A DNA stretch of 64,000 bases from Spironucleus salmonicida (Eukaryota; Fornicata; Diplomonadida; Hexamitidae): contig CM035319.1 of assembly GCA_000497125.2 (NCBI GenBank), positions 550,001 through 614,000 on the forward strand, written 5' to 3'. Numbering within the stretch: the first letter of the stretch is position 1; the number at the start of each line of letters is the position of its first letter. A model generated the notes under the pieces. It ran no database searches. It saw nothing but the letters and a program-made list of their open reading frames with translations, and had not been told where the DNA came from. This document shows, piece after piece, positions 38,170 to 48,418 of this stretch. The position numbers and the translations under genes were made by a program.

Positions 38170-38529
38170 TCATTTCCTCTTTATATATCCAGCGTTTATA
38201 TTGCGTTCCACCTCATAGCTAAATTAACCAAAAGGTCGTCTATATTTTTAAGGATGCTCCAAAATACCTTAATTAAATGTCTATTCTTATACTTTGTTAT
38301 CCCTATGCGTAGTTAATAGTTTTTCCAGTAAATTATTATTTGTACTGTGCTGAGTTGTCTAGGTATATTGAGTATAATCCATTTTTTAGGCAACATCTCG
38401 TCTATCAAGAGTAGCTAGTCTTTCATTCATTGCAGATTCTTGTCTTTATCGCATTTATAAAGGGTTAGGCATATATCCTATTTAAGCTTATTTGACTAAT
38501 TATTCAGGAGTTGGTTAGGGCTTAGACAT
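38170..38529 (-). CDS. Small basic Gln-rich protein
   Basis: A 119-aa frame from ATG 38529 to TGA 38170. It is polar, with many Gln/Asn/Arg and a Tyr/Pro-containing C-terminus (HPQKYRRPFGQFSYEVERNI). Low hydrophobicity suggests an extended protein, as in small microtubule-associated or inner-lumen proteins, but that is speculation. Fifty bases separate its stop region from the aldo/keto reductase stop upstream on the same strand. Confidence 0.6.
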
Positions 38530-38579
38530 TTTAGCGGAAAAATAATTATATACAATTATATCTTAATTAAATTAATTGG

Positions 38580-39476
38580 TCAATCAAAAAGTGGGATTTG
38601 CCAATATTCAATTGGGTCACAGCTTCTCTCGTTCTTATTTAAACTGTTAATATAAATCATTTATTCTTCAGTAAGTGTGAACTCTAATTTGAAATTTGAC
38701 TTAATTCTTTCTTAGCAACTGGACTTTGGAATAATACTGTATTTATTAGTATTAAATCTTTGTAAATGCCATTTAAGTACAATCTAAGCTATTGATACAC
38801 CTAAACCTAGAGCAATTTCTTATAACTTAACATCATCTGAAAATTTTTAGATACCAGACACTCCCTAGTAGAATCCTCCTAACGGAGAATATGCCGTAAT
38901 ATGAAGTCCATTCTTTAAACAGAACTAAATTAAGCCTTCATTTTAGAAAAATGGGTGGGACTCGATTTGATTTACTAAAGGCTTAATACGGGCTCCAGAT
39001 AGTAAGTCATTAATGAGAGCAACATTGAAGTTAGATACTCCAATATGCTTAGTTAATCCGGTATCTACCAAGCTTTCCATGGCACGATATGTATCCATAA
39101 TTGAAAATCCTGACTCAAGCAATACTTCACCTTTATCGTTACGTGGCACAAGTTGTTTTCCATGTTAAAAACATACCGGCCAGTGAATTAAGAACAGGTC
39201 AACGTAATCAAGTTTTAGAGTCACAAGCTACTACTATAACTGCTATGTGACGTTAGAAGGATTATGATTTGTATTCCACAGCTTAGTAGTTATCCAGTAA
39301 TCTGATCTATCATGGCTTTAAAAGAATTCTTAAAACGCTTCACCAACTGCGGTCTCATTTTTATACACAAAAGCACAGTCGATGTGCTTATAACCTGTAT
39401 TCAATGCATTTAACACAATCTCCTTTGTGGCATCAAGAGGAGCCTAGTACGTTCCAAATCCGATCTGAGGGATCAT
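38580..39476 (-). CDS. Aldo/keto reductase
   Basis: A 298-aa frame from ATG 39476 to TGA 38580. The TIM-barrel enzyme has its catalytic tetrad in order: Asp33 and Tyr38 ([11 protein letters not shown]), Lys65 (WITTKLWN) and His98 (DLFLIHWP). Further family marks are [32 protein letters not shown] and the end segment SIIPKSS for cofactor binding. Such enzymes reduce aldehydes and ketones with NADPH. Several Gln codons are TAA/TAG, and without them the gene appears fragmented. It starts 78 bases from the divergent gene at 39555. Confidence 0.92.
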
Positions 39477-39554
39477 TTTTGATTTAGTATTTTAATATAC
39501 AATTAATACCTTTACCCGTTACCTTCCTAATTTATTATTATACAACAAACCACC

Positions 39555-40604
39555 ATGTTAGCCAAAATGGACCAGCTTTCGCAGTCCTGGTATTCCTACC
39601 TCTCGCAAACGCAGCCATCCGAGACCCCGCTAGAGCCTAGCGCTTCCCAAATAGCTAGCTATCTAACGCTGCCGCCGGAAGAGCTGCAGGACCTCCTAAC
39701 GCGGAAACTCGCCGCGTTCCAAGCAGCGCACGACGCCTTCGCCCCCGTGAGCGCCCAGAACGTCACGGCCTTTCTGGAGAGCTTCGGCTACGACGCGGCG
39801 CCGTTTCGCGCGCAAATTCTGCAGATTTTGCCCGATTTCGCGCGCGAAACGCTCGAAAACTTCTGCCTCACCGTCGAGCTGCTACCGTTCCAGGCGACGT
39901 ACTTCCAGCTCCCGGGCCTGAACCGCGCCGGATTCGGCGTTTTCCACGAGCTGATTTTCTCGAAGCTGCAGCGCGTCGCGGGGGCGCTGGGGGCCGATTT
40001 TGCGGTAGAAAAGCGGCCGGATACTAAAATTCGGGCGCCAGAATCCCGTAAACTTGAAAAACGGAGCGATTTTTCAGGCGCAAAATCGACGAGATCGAGC
40101 GATTTGCGGGCGCAGCGCGCGCGGGCAACGCCGATTGCGCGCGTAGAGCCTCAACATTAAATCGCGCTCGACCTGCCGACCGGAAATCAGGTGAAATCGA
40201 TCCAGAAGTTCCTCCTGAAGCAGCAGAAAGCGCGCGAAATGAAGGCAGAAATTGCGGTCAAAACCGAAAATCTCGGCAGGAGCCAGGCTGGGATGCAAAA
40301 CGTGAAATTGAATTCAAATTCGATTTTCCACTCCTAATTGATGCATCTAAATTATCAGAAAGGGCGAAAGCGGCTGCTTTTCGACCTGAAAGTCGAGATT
40401 TTTGATGGTAAATTCGTGCCGTTTCAGATCTACGAGGGCGAGGACTGTTCTGCCAGTGTGGTGCGCTTCTGCAGGGTTTACAGCCTGAATGCTGGCCGTG
40501 GCGTCGTTTTGAAGAGTATTTTCGAGGGAGTTTTCGACCGTTTTGGCGTCGGGTGGGAGGCGGATGCTGAGTTTCCAGGTAGGCTTCATAAGTCGAAAAT
40601 GTGA
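39555..40604 (+). CDS. GC-rich hypothetical protein
   Basis: A 349-aa frame from ATG 39555 to TGA 40604, crossing one TAA (40158-40160) and a second TAA near 40335, both read as Gln. The first ~150 residues are Ala/Leu/Phe-rich and helical (APVSAQNVTAFLESFGYDAA). An Arg/Lys/Ser-rich linker follows (about 155-240). The last ~90 residues look like a beta-rich domain (KRLLFDLKVEIFDGKFVPFQ). No family is recognised. The gene is GC-rich over nearly its full length, unlike its upstream neighbour, and converges on membrane protein B1. Confidence 0.65.
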
Positions 40605-40763
40605 TATTTAGCGATTTGGCGGTATAGCAAATTGAACGATTTCCGGGATTTGAAGTGAAAAATTGAATTGAAAATGGGTTTAGATATATTTTAGAATTAA
40701 TGGCCTGCAGAGCAGGATAATTTTTTGATTAAGCTTGATTTAACTAGATAATGAACAAAAAAC

Positions 40764-41666
40764 TCATACAAATAACGTGCTGCTAACATCGTAGTCATTT
40801 TAAATAATAGTTATGCTATCCGTGTTTCTTTTGGCAACCATAGGCCTCAGCTCGCCGAACCCACTGGAGATGGGCTTGTTGGAGGCGTCCTTGCGGCTGT
40901 TGGACTTGCAGCACACGATGGGCATCACGACAGCCATGACGAGCAGCAGGCAGATGCAGGCCAGCATGATGATCTGCGTGGTGGTGAACTTGATCTTCTG
41001 CTCGCCCCCGGTGAAGTTCGTCTCGATCTTGAGCGTGTCGCCGGATACGTAGGTCTCCTCGTACTGGAAGCGGTCGTTGCCGGTCGTGAAGATCTGGATG
41101 CTCTTCGCCTGCTTGAGGCCGTTCAGCTTGTCGAAGCAGGTAGTGGGGTTCACCTGCGCGAAGGACTCGGGGCAGCGGAGGGTGATGGTGCTGGTGCCGG
41201 CGACTGTGCTTGGGGCCGCGTGGTAGAAGTTGGATCCGAGCGTGATGAGGGAGCCCTTGGTGACGTCGATGCCGGCGGGGAAGGTGATCACGATGGAGTT
41301 GTCACTTTCTGAGGCGTAGTTGATCTTGACGCCGATCTCGGTCGCGCAGTAGGCGAACAGCAGCTGCTTTTTCGTAATAGTTATTTCAGTTGGAGCAGTA
41401 CCTGGTTGAGTAGTTATAGATTATTTTATATCCTTTTAAAAGTGTGCTGAAATTTTTTTTAAGTCGGTTTCACCAACACTCGCATCAAATTGAAATTTGT
41501 TTTCTCCTTACTTAAAGTCAAATTTATTTCCATCAACAGTTATTGAAAATTCTGATATACCTGTAATAGCAGAATCTATTGTAACAAATTGAATTGATAT
41601 AGTGGTGTTAGTAACCGTAACAAATCCCAGTGTTTTGTCCGCTGCAAAAAGAGCTAGGAACATCAT
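40764..41666 (-). CDS. Membrane protein B1: single-pass, unknown family
   Basis: A 300-aa frame from ATG 41666 to TGA 40764, crossing a TAA near the end (40800). Layout: short signal-like N-terminus (MMFLALFAAD), a Thr/Ser/Ile-rich beta-type ectodomain with few cysteines, one membrane helix (IIMLACICLLLVMAVVMPIV), then a CCKSNSRKD tail of about 40 residues. The paralog B2 at 48419-49321 has exactly the same length. The two share 537 bases without a difference I can see (41390-40854 here), whereas the N-terminal ~90 residues and the last ~30 are diverged. Function is unknown; a cell-surface role is inferred. Confidence 0.75.
40854..41390. repeat. 537-bp direct repeat, copy 1
   Basis: Matches 48509-49045 in the same orientation with identical length and no mismatch that I can find by eye. 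It covers the middle of membrane protein gene B1. Both edges are abrupt and coincide within about 30 bases with a switch from AT-rich to GC-rich sequence. Confidence 0.9.
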
Positions 41667-42090
41667 TTTTTATAAAGTCAATTTATAATTATTTAGTTAA
41701 ACATATATTATTTGACTCCACCAAAAACATAAAACTATAGAAAATAATATATTCTTTGTAATGAATAAATATAAACGTATGGCAAAAACTAATCTTTAAA
41801 TTTTAAGTTTATCTGGTTTTCTGGGGTAAAAATTGATTCTAACAAAAGTTTGTAAGTGCCTACTATAATCTAGAATTTTACAAATTCATCCTATTTACTC
41901 TAAATACGAAAATAAAACTTTACTTCTTACATATTTAATATACAATAAGAATATTTTTATTCACTAGAATAATTTGAAGCATTACCAAATCCCATTATTT
42001 GTACTTGCCAACTATCTTTATCAACCCTGATACCTGAATATAACTTTCAAATACCTTTCCCGCACCCTCAAAAACGCAACTCAAACCCGA
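41667..42090. other. Intergenic AT-rich DNA
   Basis: A 424-base gap between the B1 start and the stop of the SAPS-like gene, both on the minus strand. No protein-like frame is seen. GC content rises steeply from about 42055 toward the SAPS gene end. Confidence 0.4.
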
Positions 42091-44298
42091 TCACTGGAAC
42101 GCGCCCCACCCGAAGCCGAAGCCATCGCCCTCAGCGGCGCCACCTGCGCCGCCATCTTTTTTGGGATCCCCGCTAAAATCGCCCCAGCCGTCGCCGTTTC
42201 CGGCCTGCTGCTCGCCACCAAAACCGCCGAAAAAGTCACCGCCGCCGCCAAAGCCACCGAAACCCCCAAATCCGGCGTCAAAAACGCCTTTCCCCTTCTG
42301 CTTCTGTTTCTTCACATTCGTGTACTCAGCTGCTAGTCTGGCGTCCCCGAAAGTCTTCGGAATCTCGTCCTCAGGCTCCAAACACGTCTTGCTGAACTCG
42401 ATGAAAATCTCATTTGTAGTCAAAAAGTCCACAAAACATTTGTTAATTTCGCCGTATCCAGAGCTGATAATTTTGTTCAAAGCAGTCAGATTCTGTGGCG
42501 CGGCCACGTGCGCGCTGACGTTGTTCTGGATCAAACTGGGCTTGTTCTGCACGAATTTCTGCTTCTCCTCAACGGCAGCCTCGTCGGTCAATTTGACCGC
42601 CAGACGCAGCAGGGCGCGCGCTATCGTGATGAAGTACGTCTGCTGGCTGGTACGCGATTTGAAGGGTATGAAGTGCGTCATTTTGTCCCTCAGAAGGCTC
42701 ATAAAGTCCGTTTTTTCGATCAAAAAGCAGCTGATTTCCGTCTCGAAATCGCCGAATTCCGCGAGCGGAATGATGATCCTAGAGGCGATAAAATGCAGAT
42801 TTGAGTTCTGCTCGAACGCGCCGAAAAGTGATATAACCTCTTGGAGCAAATTCTGCTATAAGAACTTCTTTATTACGCTAACGACGCTGATGCAGAGCGG
42901 CACGCCAGAAACGCAAAAAGTGTCTCCCAGCGGAATACTCGACGGGCCTCCGGCGCCTGAATGCGCGCTGAGCTGAAGCTGGCCAAAGAGGCCCTCTTGG
43001 ACGATTTAGACGCTCTCCTCGACTGCCTGCTCGCTTTGGCCGAACCAGTCGAGTTTGGTCGACTTTTGAGGCTATTTCTTGTTGTTTTGGAAGTACTTGA
43101 AAACCGCAGTTTTCGCATCGGCAGAAATAGCAAGAATTCTTGCTATGAAATGGAGCATCTGGAACGTTCCGTAACCCACGAGGTTGGGCGGGGCTTGATT
43201 TCTGAGGAATCTGATGCGGCTCTGAATAGAGCAGAATTGATCCAAGAAAGCGGCGAAAACTGGAAGATTCTTGAATTCGAAATCGTCGATTTCTTGAATT
43301 TTCAAAATTGGGAAGTTTTCTATCTGCTTATTTTTGATTTCAACCTGTTAATTAGTGTATAATAATTGGTGCTGGAATTCTTTTCTTTTTTAGAGAGTTT
43401 CAAAGTTAACTTTCATGATCTCGTCTTTGTATGTATGGTAAAGTTACACTTCTTTTTAAATCATGAAGCTTACGCAGCAAACGACAAGATTGCTAGCATA
43501 ATGAAGCCTAAGCAGCTGTTCGTTTTTGATTTCACTAAAGAATAGAAAATTCGAAATTTAATTCAATTTAAGGATAACTATTTCTGATAAAAACGGAGTC
43601 TATTAAGAGATAATATTAGAGAGAAGTTCCGAGGAATTAGAAACTCCCTCTAAAGGTATTTCAAGGTTAGTAATGAAACTAGATAAAAGATCAAAAACAT
43701 TTGACTTAATACACAGTATTTATACCTGCTTGTTAATATCATCAGTACGAGACTTAGAATCTAATAAAAATACTTTGAGAGACTCTGAGATTTATTAAGA
43801 TATGATATGTTGAGCCCAAGATTTAAAGTAACCTAGGTTTTCAGTTAAATACGTCGCTAATGCAGAAACACGCTTTGACGAAGCTAAAATAGCAGTAATT
43901 AACTTCAAAAAGGCATTATTGATGTGAGGAGGTGCTAGAGTTGATGTAAGTGTTGGTGATGTTGTTAGTTTCTAAAGAGTTTCAAACGGAATAGCCAGAA
44001 GGTCTGATGTTGAGAGAATAGATTGAAGAACAGAGCGAAGAGCATCTGGATTAGCAAAAATTTCAATTGCACGCTCAGTGTGATCAGATGGCTTTTCCGA
44101 AAACATATGCTTCATTAAGCGACGAATTGTTGATGTTTTGACTAAATAGTCTAAAATAACAGGATTTTCAGAACGTATTTCAAAAGAAAGTGTTTTAACT
44201 TCTAATAATTTTTCTAAATTATCTTGCTAGACTAATTACTCGATAGACTATGATTATTAATCATTATCATACAGAGACCAATAGAGATTATTCGCCAT
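42091..44298 (-). CDS. SAPS-domain protein, PP6 regulatory subunit-like
   Basis: A 735-aa frame from ATG 44298 to TGA 42091. The N-terminus (YWSLYDNDQ, then a leucine-rich stretch, ENPVILDYLVKTSTIRRLMKHM, and an acid/helix block with AIEIFANPDALRSVL) follows the SAPS pattern of Sit4-associated/PP6 regulatory proteins. There the first helices bind the phosphatase and long HEAT-like repeats follow. The last ~65 residues are Gly/Phe-rich and disordered. The assignment rests on pattern and length and is moderately secure. The gene is AT-rich in its 5' half and strongly GC-rich in its 3' half (below about 43300), with a parallel shift in Gln codon choice. Confidence 0.6.
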
Positions 44299-44408
44299 TA
44301 TTTTAGAAGTGGTAGATTTAAATAGTTTAAAGTATATTATATGGTATACACTCAGTTACTTAAGTCAATTTGTTAATATAAATCATATTAAATCTATTGT
44401 CAATTAAA

Positions 44409-45305
44409 ATGAGTTGCTGTGGAAAACCGAAATAAGCAATTTATGAAGATGAACCTATTATTGGAGATCATTTTAAAACTTTTACATAGATTAAAGAATA
44501 TCTATATTAGACAGGAGTAAAATAATATGATGTAGTATTTTATTTAGACTTTTCAAGATCTAATTTACTAAACTAAGAGACTACTCTACTCCATACAGAT
44601 TCATAAACAAATCCATATTATATGGCACTAGAAGCCGTTGCACTCGCAGCAGCTTAATTGGATTCAGATTAAAAGTTTTTAGCCTATAGGTATGGATGTA
44701 CGGAGTCAAAACATTTACGGATTGTTCCTCTATATTAGGATTAAGTCTAATATGAAGGTATTGATGCACTATTGTGTGCATATAAGTAAGCTTGTCGCGA
44801 TGTTACATTTTCTGGACCCGTGTAGTTATCAAAATGTTTTGAAAATTCAATAGAATTTTCAAAATAAAATCCTGGGAAACATATTGTTTCTGTACTTATT
44901 ACTAATAGTTAATCTTAATCTGAGATAAAAGATATTAATGCACTTAAGTAAGCTAGTATGTATCCAATTTCTTTCTGTTGTTTTGGAGTTGGAAGAAAAA
45001 ATTTATAGACGCTAGAATTATATGACGATTTAAAAGGTAGAAATGTTGATAACTTCTAATTTGTAGATTTTGACAAGATCAAAAAGAAGGTGGTTAGATT
45101 AAGTGTGTCTGAGGCCAAACTTATTGATTTTATTGGTTGTTAAATTTTCATGGAGATTCCTTTTTAGGCAAAATAAATGCATTCAAAAGATTACTATAAT
45201 TTAGATAGAACTGTTATATTTACTGAGTACTCAGCTATTGTCACATCTAACCATGAAACTTAAGAAATACCCTTAAAATTTGAACATTTAGATATGCTAG
45301 AGTGA
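44409..45305 (+). CDS. Copine-type vWA domain protein 1
   Basis: A 298-aa frame from ATG 44409 to TGA 45305. It matches the copine vWA domain: VVFYLDFSRSNLLN (MIDAS-like, replacing DFTGSN), then NPYYMALEAVALAAAQLDSD, FLAYRYGC, the internal SGPVQLSKCFENSIEFSK, HIVSVLITN, ASMYPISFCCFGVG and FQFVDF near the end. There are no C2 domains, so it is a vWA-only form. Copines bind targets and membranes in a calcium-linked way, but without C2 domains membrane binding would need another means; the N-terminal MSCCG could be acylated (inference). It starts 110 bases from the divergent SAPS-like gene. Confidence 0.8.
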
Positions 45306-45528
45306 AGATAAATTTTATATGAGCTAATTTTAGAATATTATTTTTATGTTTATATATCTTAGCGGAAAATATAATATATTTTTTAAATCTAACATAAAAT
45401 AATCTTTACAATTAATTAATACAAATGTGGTACTTAGTATTATATTTGATTAAGTAAATTATTAAGTAAAATAATTATATGATGATTAGTAATTTATACG
45501 TAATTTAGGAAAATTTATCATCTCAAAA

Positions 45529-45858
45529 ATGAGGAAATATTATTGCGAAGTGACACCTCTTGAGAAATAATTATAACAGTAAGAGATTAAATATTAAATG
45601 GTGTAATAAAGTAAATCATAAGAGTGCCTACTGGCTCCACAGAACTTTCATTTAAGACATAATAAAAAATCATGCATACATATGAAAGATTTCATTTAGT
45701 AATCATTTGAAGAAGTTAACCCTCCTGAAAAAGATTCGCCTTTACAGACTTAGTAAGAGATTTAGGATGATTTCCGGAGTTTTTTATAAAATTTAAGTCG
45801 GCCAAAACCACGTAATATATCTTTACCAAAACCTATTCCATAGCCATTAATGAAGTGA
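45529..45858 (+). CDS. Small hypothetical protein
   Basis: A 109-aa frame from ATG 45529 to TGA 45858. It starts MRKYYCEVT, is Gln/Lys/Glu-rich in the middle, has scattered Cys and His residues (SQECLLAPQNFHLRHNKKSC) and ends in a Pro/Arg-rich stretch. The Cys/His spacing could hint at metal binding but fits no zinc-finger pattern I can name. It lies between the two convergent copine genes, 27 bases from the end of the second. Confidence 0.5.
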
Positions 45859-45885
45859 AAAATGATATTAAACTGAGTGAAATTT

Positions 45886-46776
45886 TCATTCTAAGCTTAA
45901 AAGCTAACTCTATTCAATTTTTTCTCTAATGAATTCCTACCCAAATTATACTTCTGCAAAAATATCACTATGCTCTTTAACTATACGACATGCTCTAAGC
46001 TCATCATGATATCCAAGATTCTAACAGCGCACATACTAATCTGGTAGCTCCATAAAAGTTTTACAACACAATATTTAAGCAAAATCTTTGCTTTGATACT
46101 TGCGGCTAAGCGTATCCAAATGGAAGAATTAGAAATTATCAAATTTTCGGCCTTCGCAATCATCTAAAAACTCTAATGAATCGAAATTAGCATCGCCTAC
46201 CCCAATGCAGCAAATAGAAATAGGGAAGTAGCTTGCCTAAATGACGGAGTTAAAATCTTTCGTTATAGACTATGACGGAGAGTTAGTAAGAATCACACCT
46301 ATAGTATGCTCTTTAAATTATTAGCAATGTGTAATCATACTATCGATACAAGTACTTATTTACGTTGGTCCTGATAGTATAGTGGTCTTAAGTGCGCTAA
46401 AGTAAGCCCCCATTAGCTCTTCTGACGATGTAAATTTCGCTTAATCACCTAATAGTGGAACTACTCTTTTATGCTTGGAATCTACACAACCAAAACGATA
46501 TGCATGAAATACTCTATTGCTATCTAGTTCAGCAGATGCTGTTAATATCGCTTTTAAGGCAATAATATAAGGGTTATTCAGTGAATCAGTATGCTAAAGG
46601 GATTTTTACTGATTTATGAGGTTAGAGCGTGAAAAATCAAAATATATTACAATATCTAATGGATGTACAGCGATTTATTTAAGAATATCTTTTATTTAAC
46701 TAAATTTGGTGAATCGATCTGGATTAATATCCAAATCTCCCAATGCTAGTTCCGGCTTAAAACATTGTTTAAACAT
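45886..46776 (-). CDS. Copine-type vWA domain protein 2
   Basis: A 296-aa frame from ATG 46776 to TGA 45886, collinear with the copine-like gene at 44409: IVIYFDFSRSNLIN, NPYIIALKAILTASAELDSN, FHAYRFGCVDSKHKRVVPL, TIGVILTN, ASYFPISICCIGVG and FFHLD. The two are diverged paralogs in inverted arrangement and, unlike the A and B repeats, show no identical tract. Both are vWA-only. This copy is AT-rich throughout. Confidence 0.8.
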
Positions 46777-46966
46777 TATAAAATATTATAACGCTCATAT
46801 ATGTACATAATAATATTAATTTGTGAAACTAGAAAAACTAAAATATAATATGCAAAGGTGAATTTTATTACTAATGCTCACTGTATTTTTATTAAATATG
46901 AATAACGAGCGTTTATTCTTAAATAAATAAAACAATAAATAAATAGCTGTATTAATGAATCATAAA

Positions 46967-47611
46967 TCATGGCTATTTTGGTAGCTTTTTAAGTATAAAA
47001 CAATATAAATTTTATCCCCATTAAGTATCCACTTCAATCCTTTTCTCTACTATTGTAATTGTAAATTTGTCTGGAAATGCTTCTTCTATCAGTTCATCCC
47101 TTTCACTATCAAAGGTTATCGAAAATATAACACCGTTATCTTATAGTTTTTCATACAATTATTCCAATGCTGCCATAAATGAGTCTAGAGGTGACTAAGG
47201 TGAAGCAATAACACAATCAAGACAACCCTTATCTAATATTAAATCATATTTGAATTTATCCTTAAAACATGTAACATCCTAAATTTCATATTCTATTTCA
47301 GGCCTAGTTTTCATATGCTCTTAAACTGCCTCCACTGCATTTTTCGAAAAGTCTATGCATTTAATGCATTTATATCCCTAATCGTAAAGCTAAAATGGGG
47401 TTCTAGACGTTCCGGCCCCAATAATCAGTATCTTCGCATCTTTTATCAAATACTCCTTTAATTCTTCTTCTAATTAGCATATCTAACAATAAAAGTCGAA
47501 AAGCTGCTAGTTCTGCTTATACCGGTCTTCCCAAAACTGACTTTGATGATACATTTTATTCAACAACTTATTATTATCACATAATATTAATATATTTAAC
47601 TTTTCACTCAT
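46967..47611 (-). CDS. METTL13/EFM4-type lysine methyltransferase-like protein
   Basis: A 214-aa frame from ATG 47611 to TGA 46967. Class I SAM-binding motifs are visible: YHQSQFWEDRY at the start, motif I as ILIIGAGTSRTPFQLYDQGY, an acidic end of strand 2 (KCIDFS), then YEIQDVTCF and YDLILDKGCLDCVIASP, which is the LDKGTLD signature of the METTL13/EEF1A-lysine-methyltransferase group. Substrates in that group are elongation factor 1A and related proteins; the target here is unknown. The upstream ATG (47611) is preferred to 47554 because the extra 19 residues look coding. It is transcribed away from the thioredoxin-like gene, with only 37 bases between the two start codons. Confidence 0.78.
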
Positions 47612-47648
47612 TATATATTATTCTCCAATTTAATATACACTGCACAGA
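47612..47648. promoter_or_regulatory. 37-bp space between divergent starts
   Basis: Only 37 bases separate the ATGs at 47611 (minus) and 47649 (plus). The segment is A/T-rich with a TATATATTATTCT core. Both genes must have promoter and leader sequences within this space or inside each other's coding region. Confidence 0.5.
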
Positions 47649-48395
47649 ATGGAATTCGAGCCGAGCCTCGTACCAGCCGGAATCAACTACGCAGCAAGCG
47701 CCCAACCCAGCAGGCCAACAACGGAGCTTCCGCCGATTTAGCAAAGCAAGTACACACGCGAGCAGTCGAACCGCGTGCGGCACGTCAACACCTTCGGGTA
47801 CAACAACATGCCGAACCGCTCGAACTCGATTCCGGACATCGAATCCATGGCGATTATCAACCAGAATCGCCCCTACGAGCCGGGGATGCCGATGGTGCTC
47901 ATCGGGCTCAACACGAACTCCGGAGACTGCAGAAACATCGCGCCGTATTTCCTGCAAATTCACAAGAAATTCTAGCGAATTTATTTCCTGCTGGTGTCGT
48001 ACCAGCCCTACGACAACATAATAAACACCTTTGCGAACATCCCGGAGCTGCTCCAGCTCAACGTCTCTCACGACGCGCACGGCTCATTTAAGGCCTTTTT
48101 GGCGCAGATGAACAAGCTTTCGATTCCGCATGTTTTCATCTTCAACCTCAGCCGGACGCTCATCTGGGACGGGCACCCCCAGAGCATGGCGCTGGGCACG
48201 AATCTGATGCGGCTGAACGGCCAGGTCGCTATCCACAACAACATGCGGGCGGTGTCGCCCAGTCGAGTTTAGGAGTGGCGGGCGCGTGGAATGAGCCCGC
48301 AACGCTGCAGGAGCGTCGCAACGACTTGGAGGAGCGACGAGGAGCTGTATGCCAGCAAAAGCATTGCGGAGCTCAAAACGATGAGGCTAGAGTGA
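47649..48395 (+). CDS. Thioredoxin-fold protein with altered CxxC (SGDC)
   Basis: A 248-aa frame from ATG 47649 to TGA 48395. After ~75 disordered residues comes a thioredoxin-like domain: MVLIGLNTNSGDCRNIAPYF aligns with the usual WASWCGPCR-x-x-x-P block, followed by RIYFLLVSYQ, an IPHVFIFNLS strand with the cis-Pro position, and LIWDGHPQ, a nucleoredoxin-like end. The first active cysteine is Ser, leaving S-x-x-C, so ordinary disulfide exchange is unlikely. The C-terminal ~50 residues are Arg/Ser-rich. The gene is GC-rich throughout and converges on B2 with 23 bases between stops. Confidence 0.7.
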
Positions 48396-48418
48396 CTTAA
48401 TAGAAAATATAGACAAAC

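Noticed and set aside
42161-42976. 271-aa plus-strand frame rich in Pro/Lys/Ser
   Set aside because: Antisense of the Gly-rich tail of the SAPS-like gene; its low-complexity content is the complement of Gly codons.
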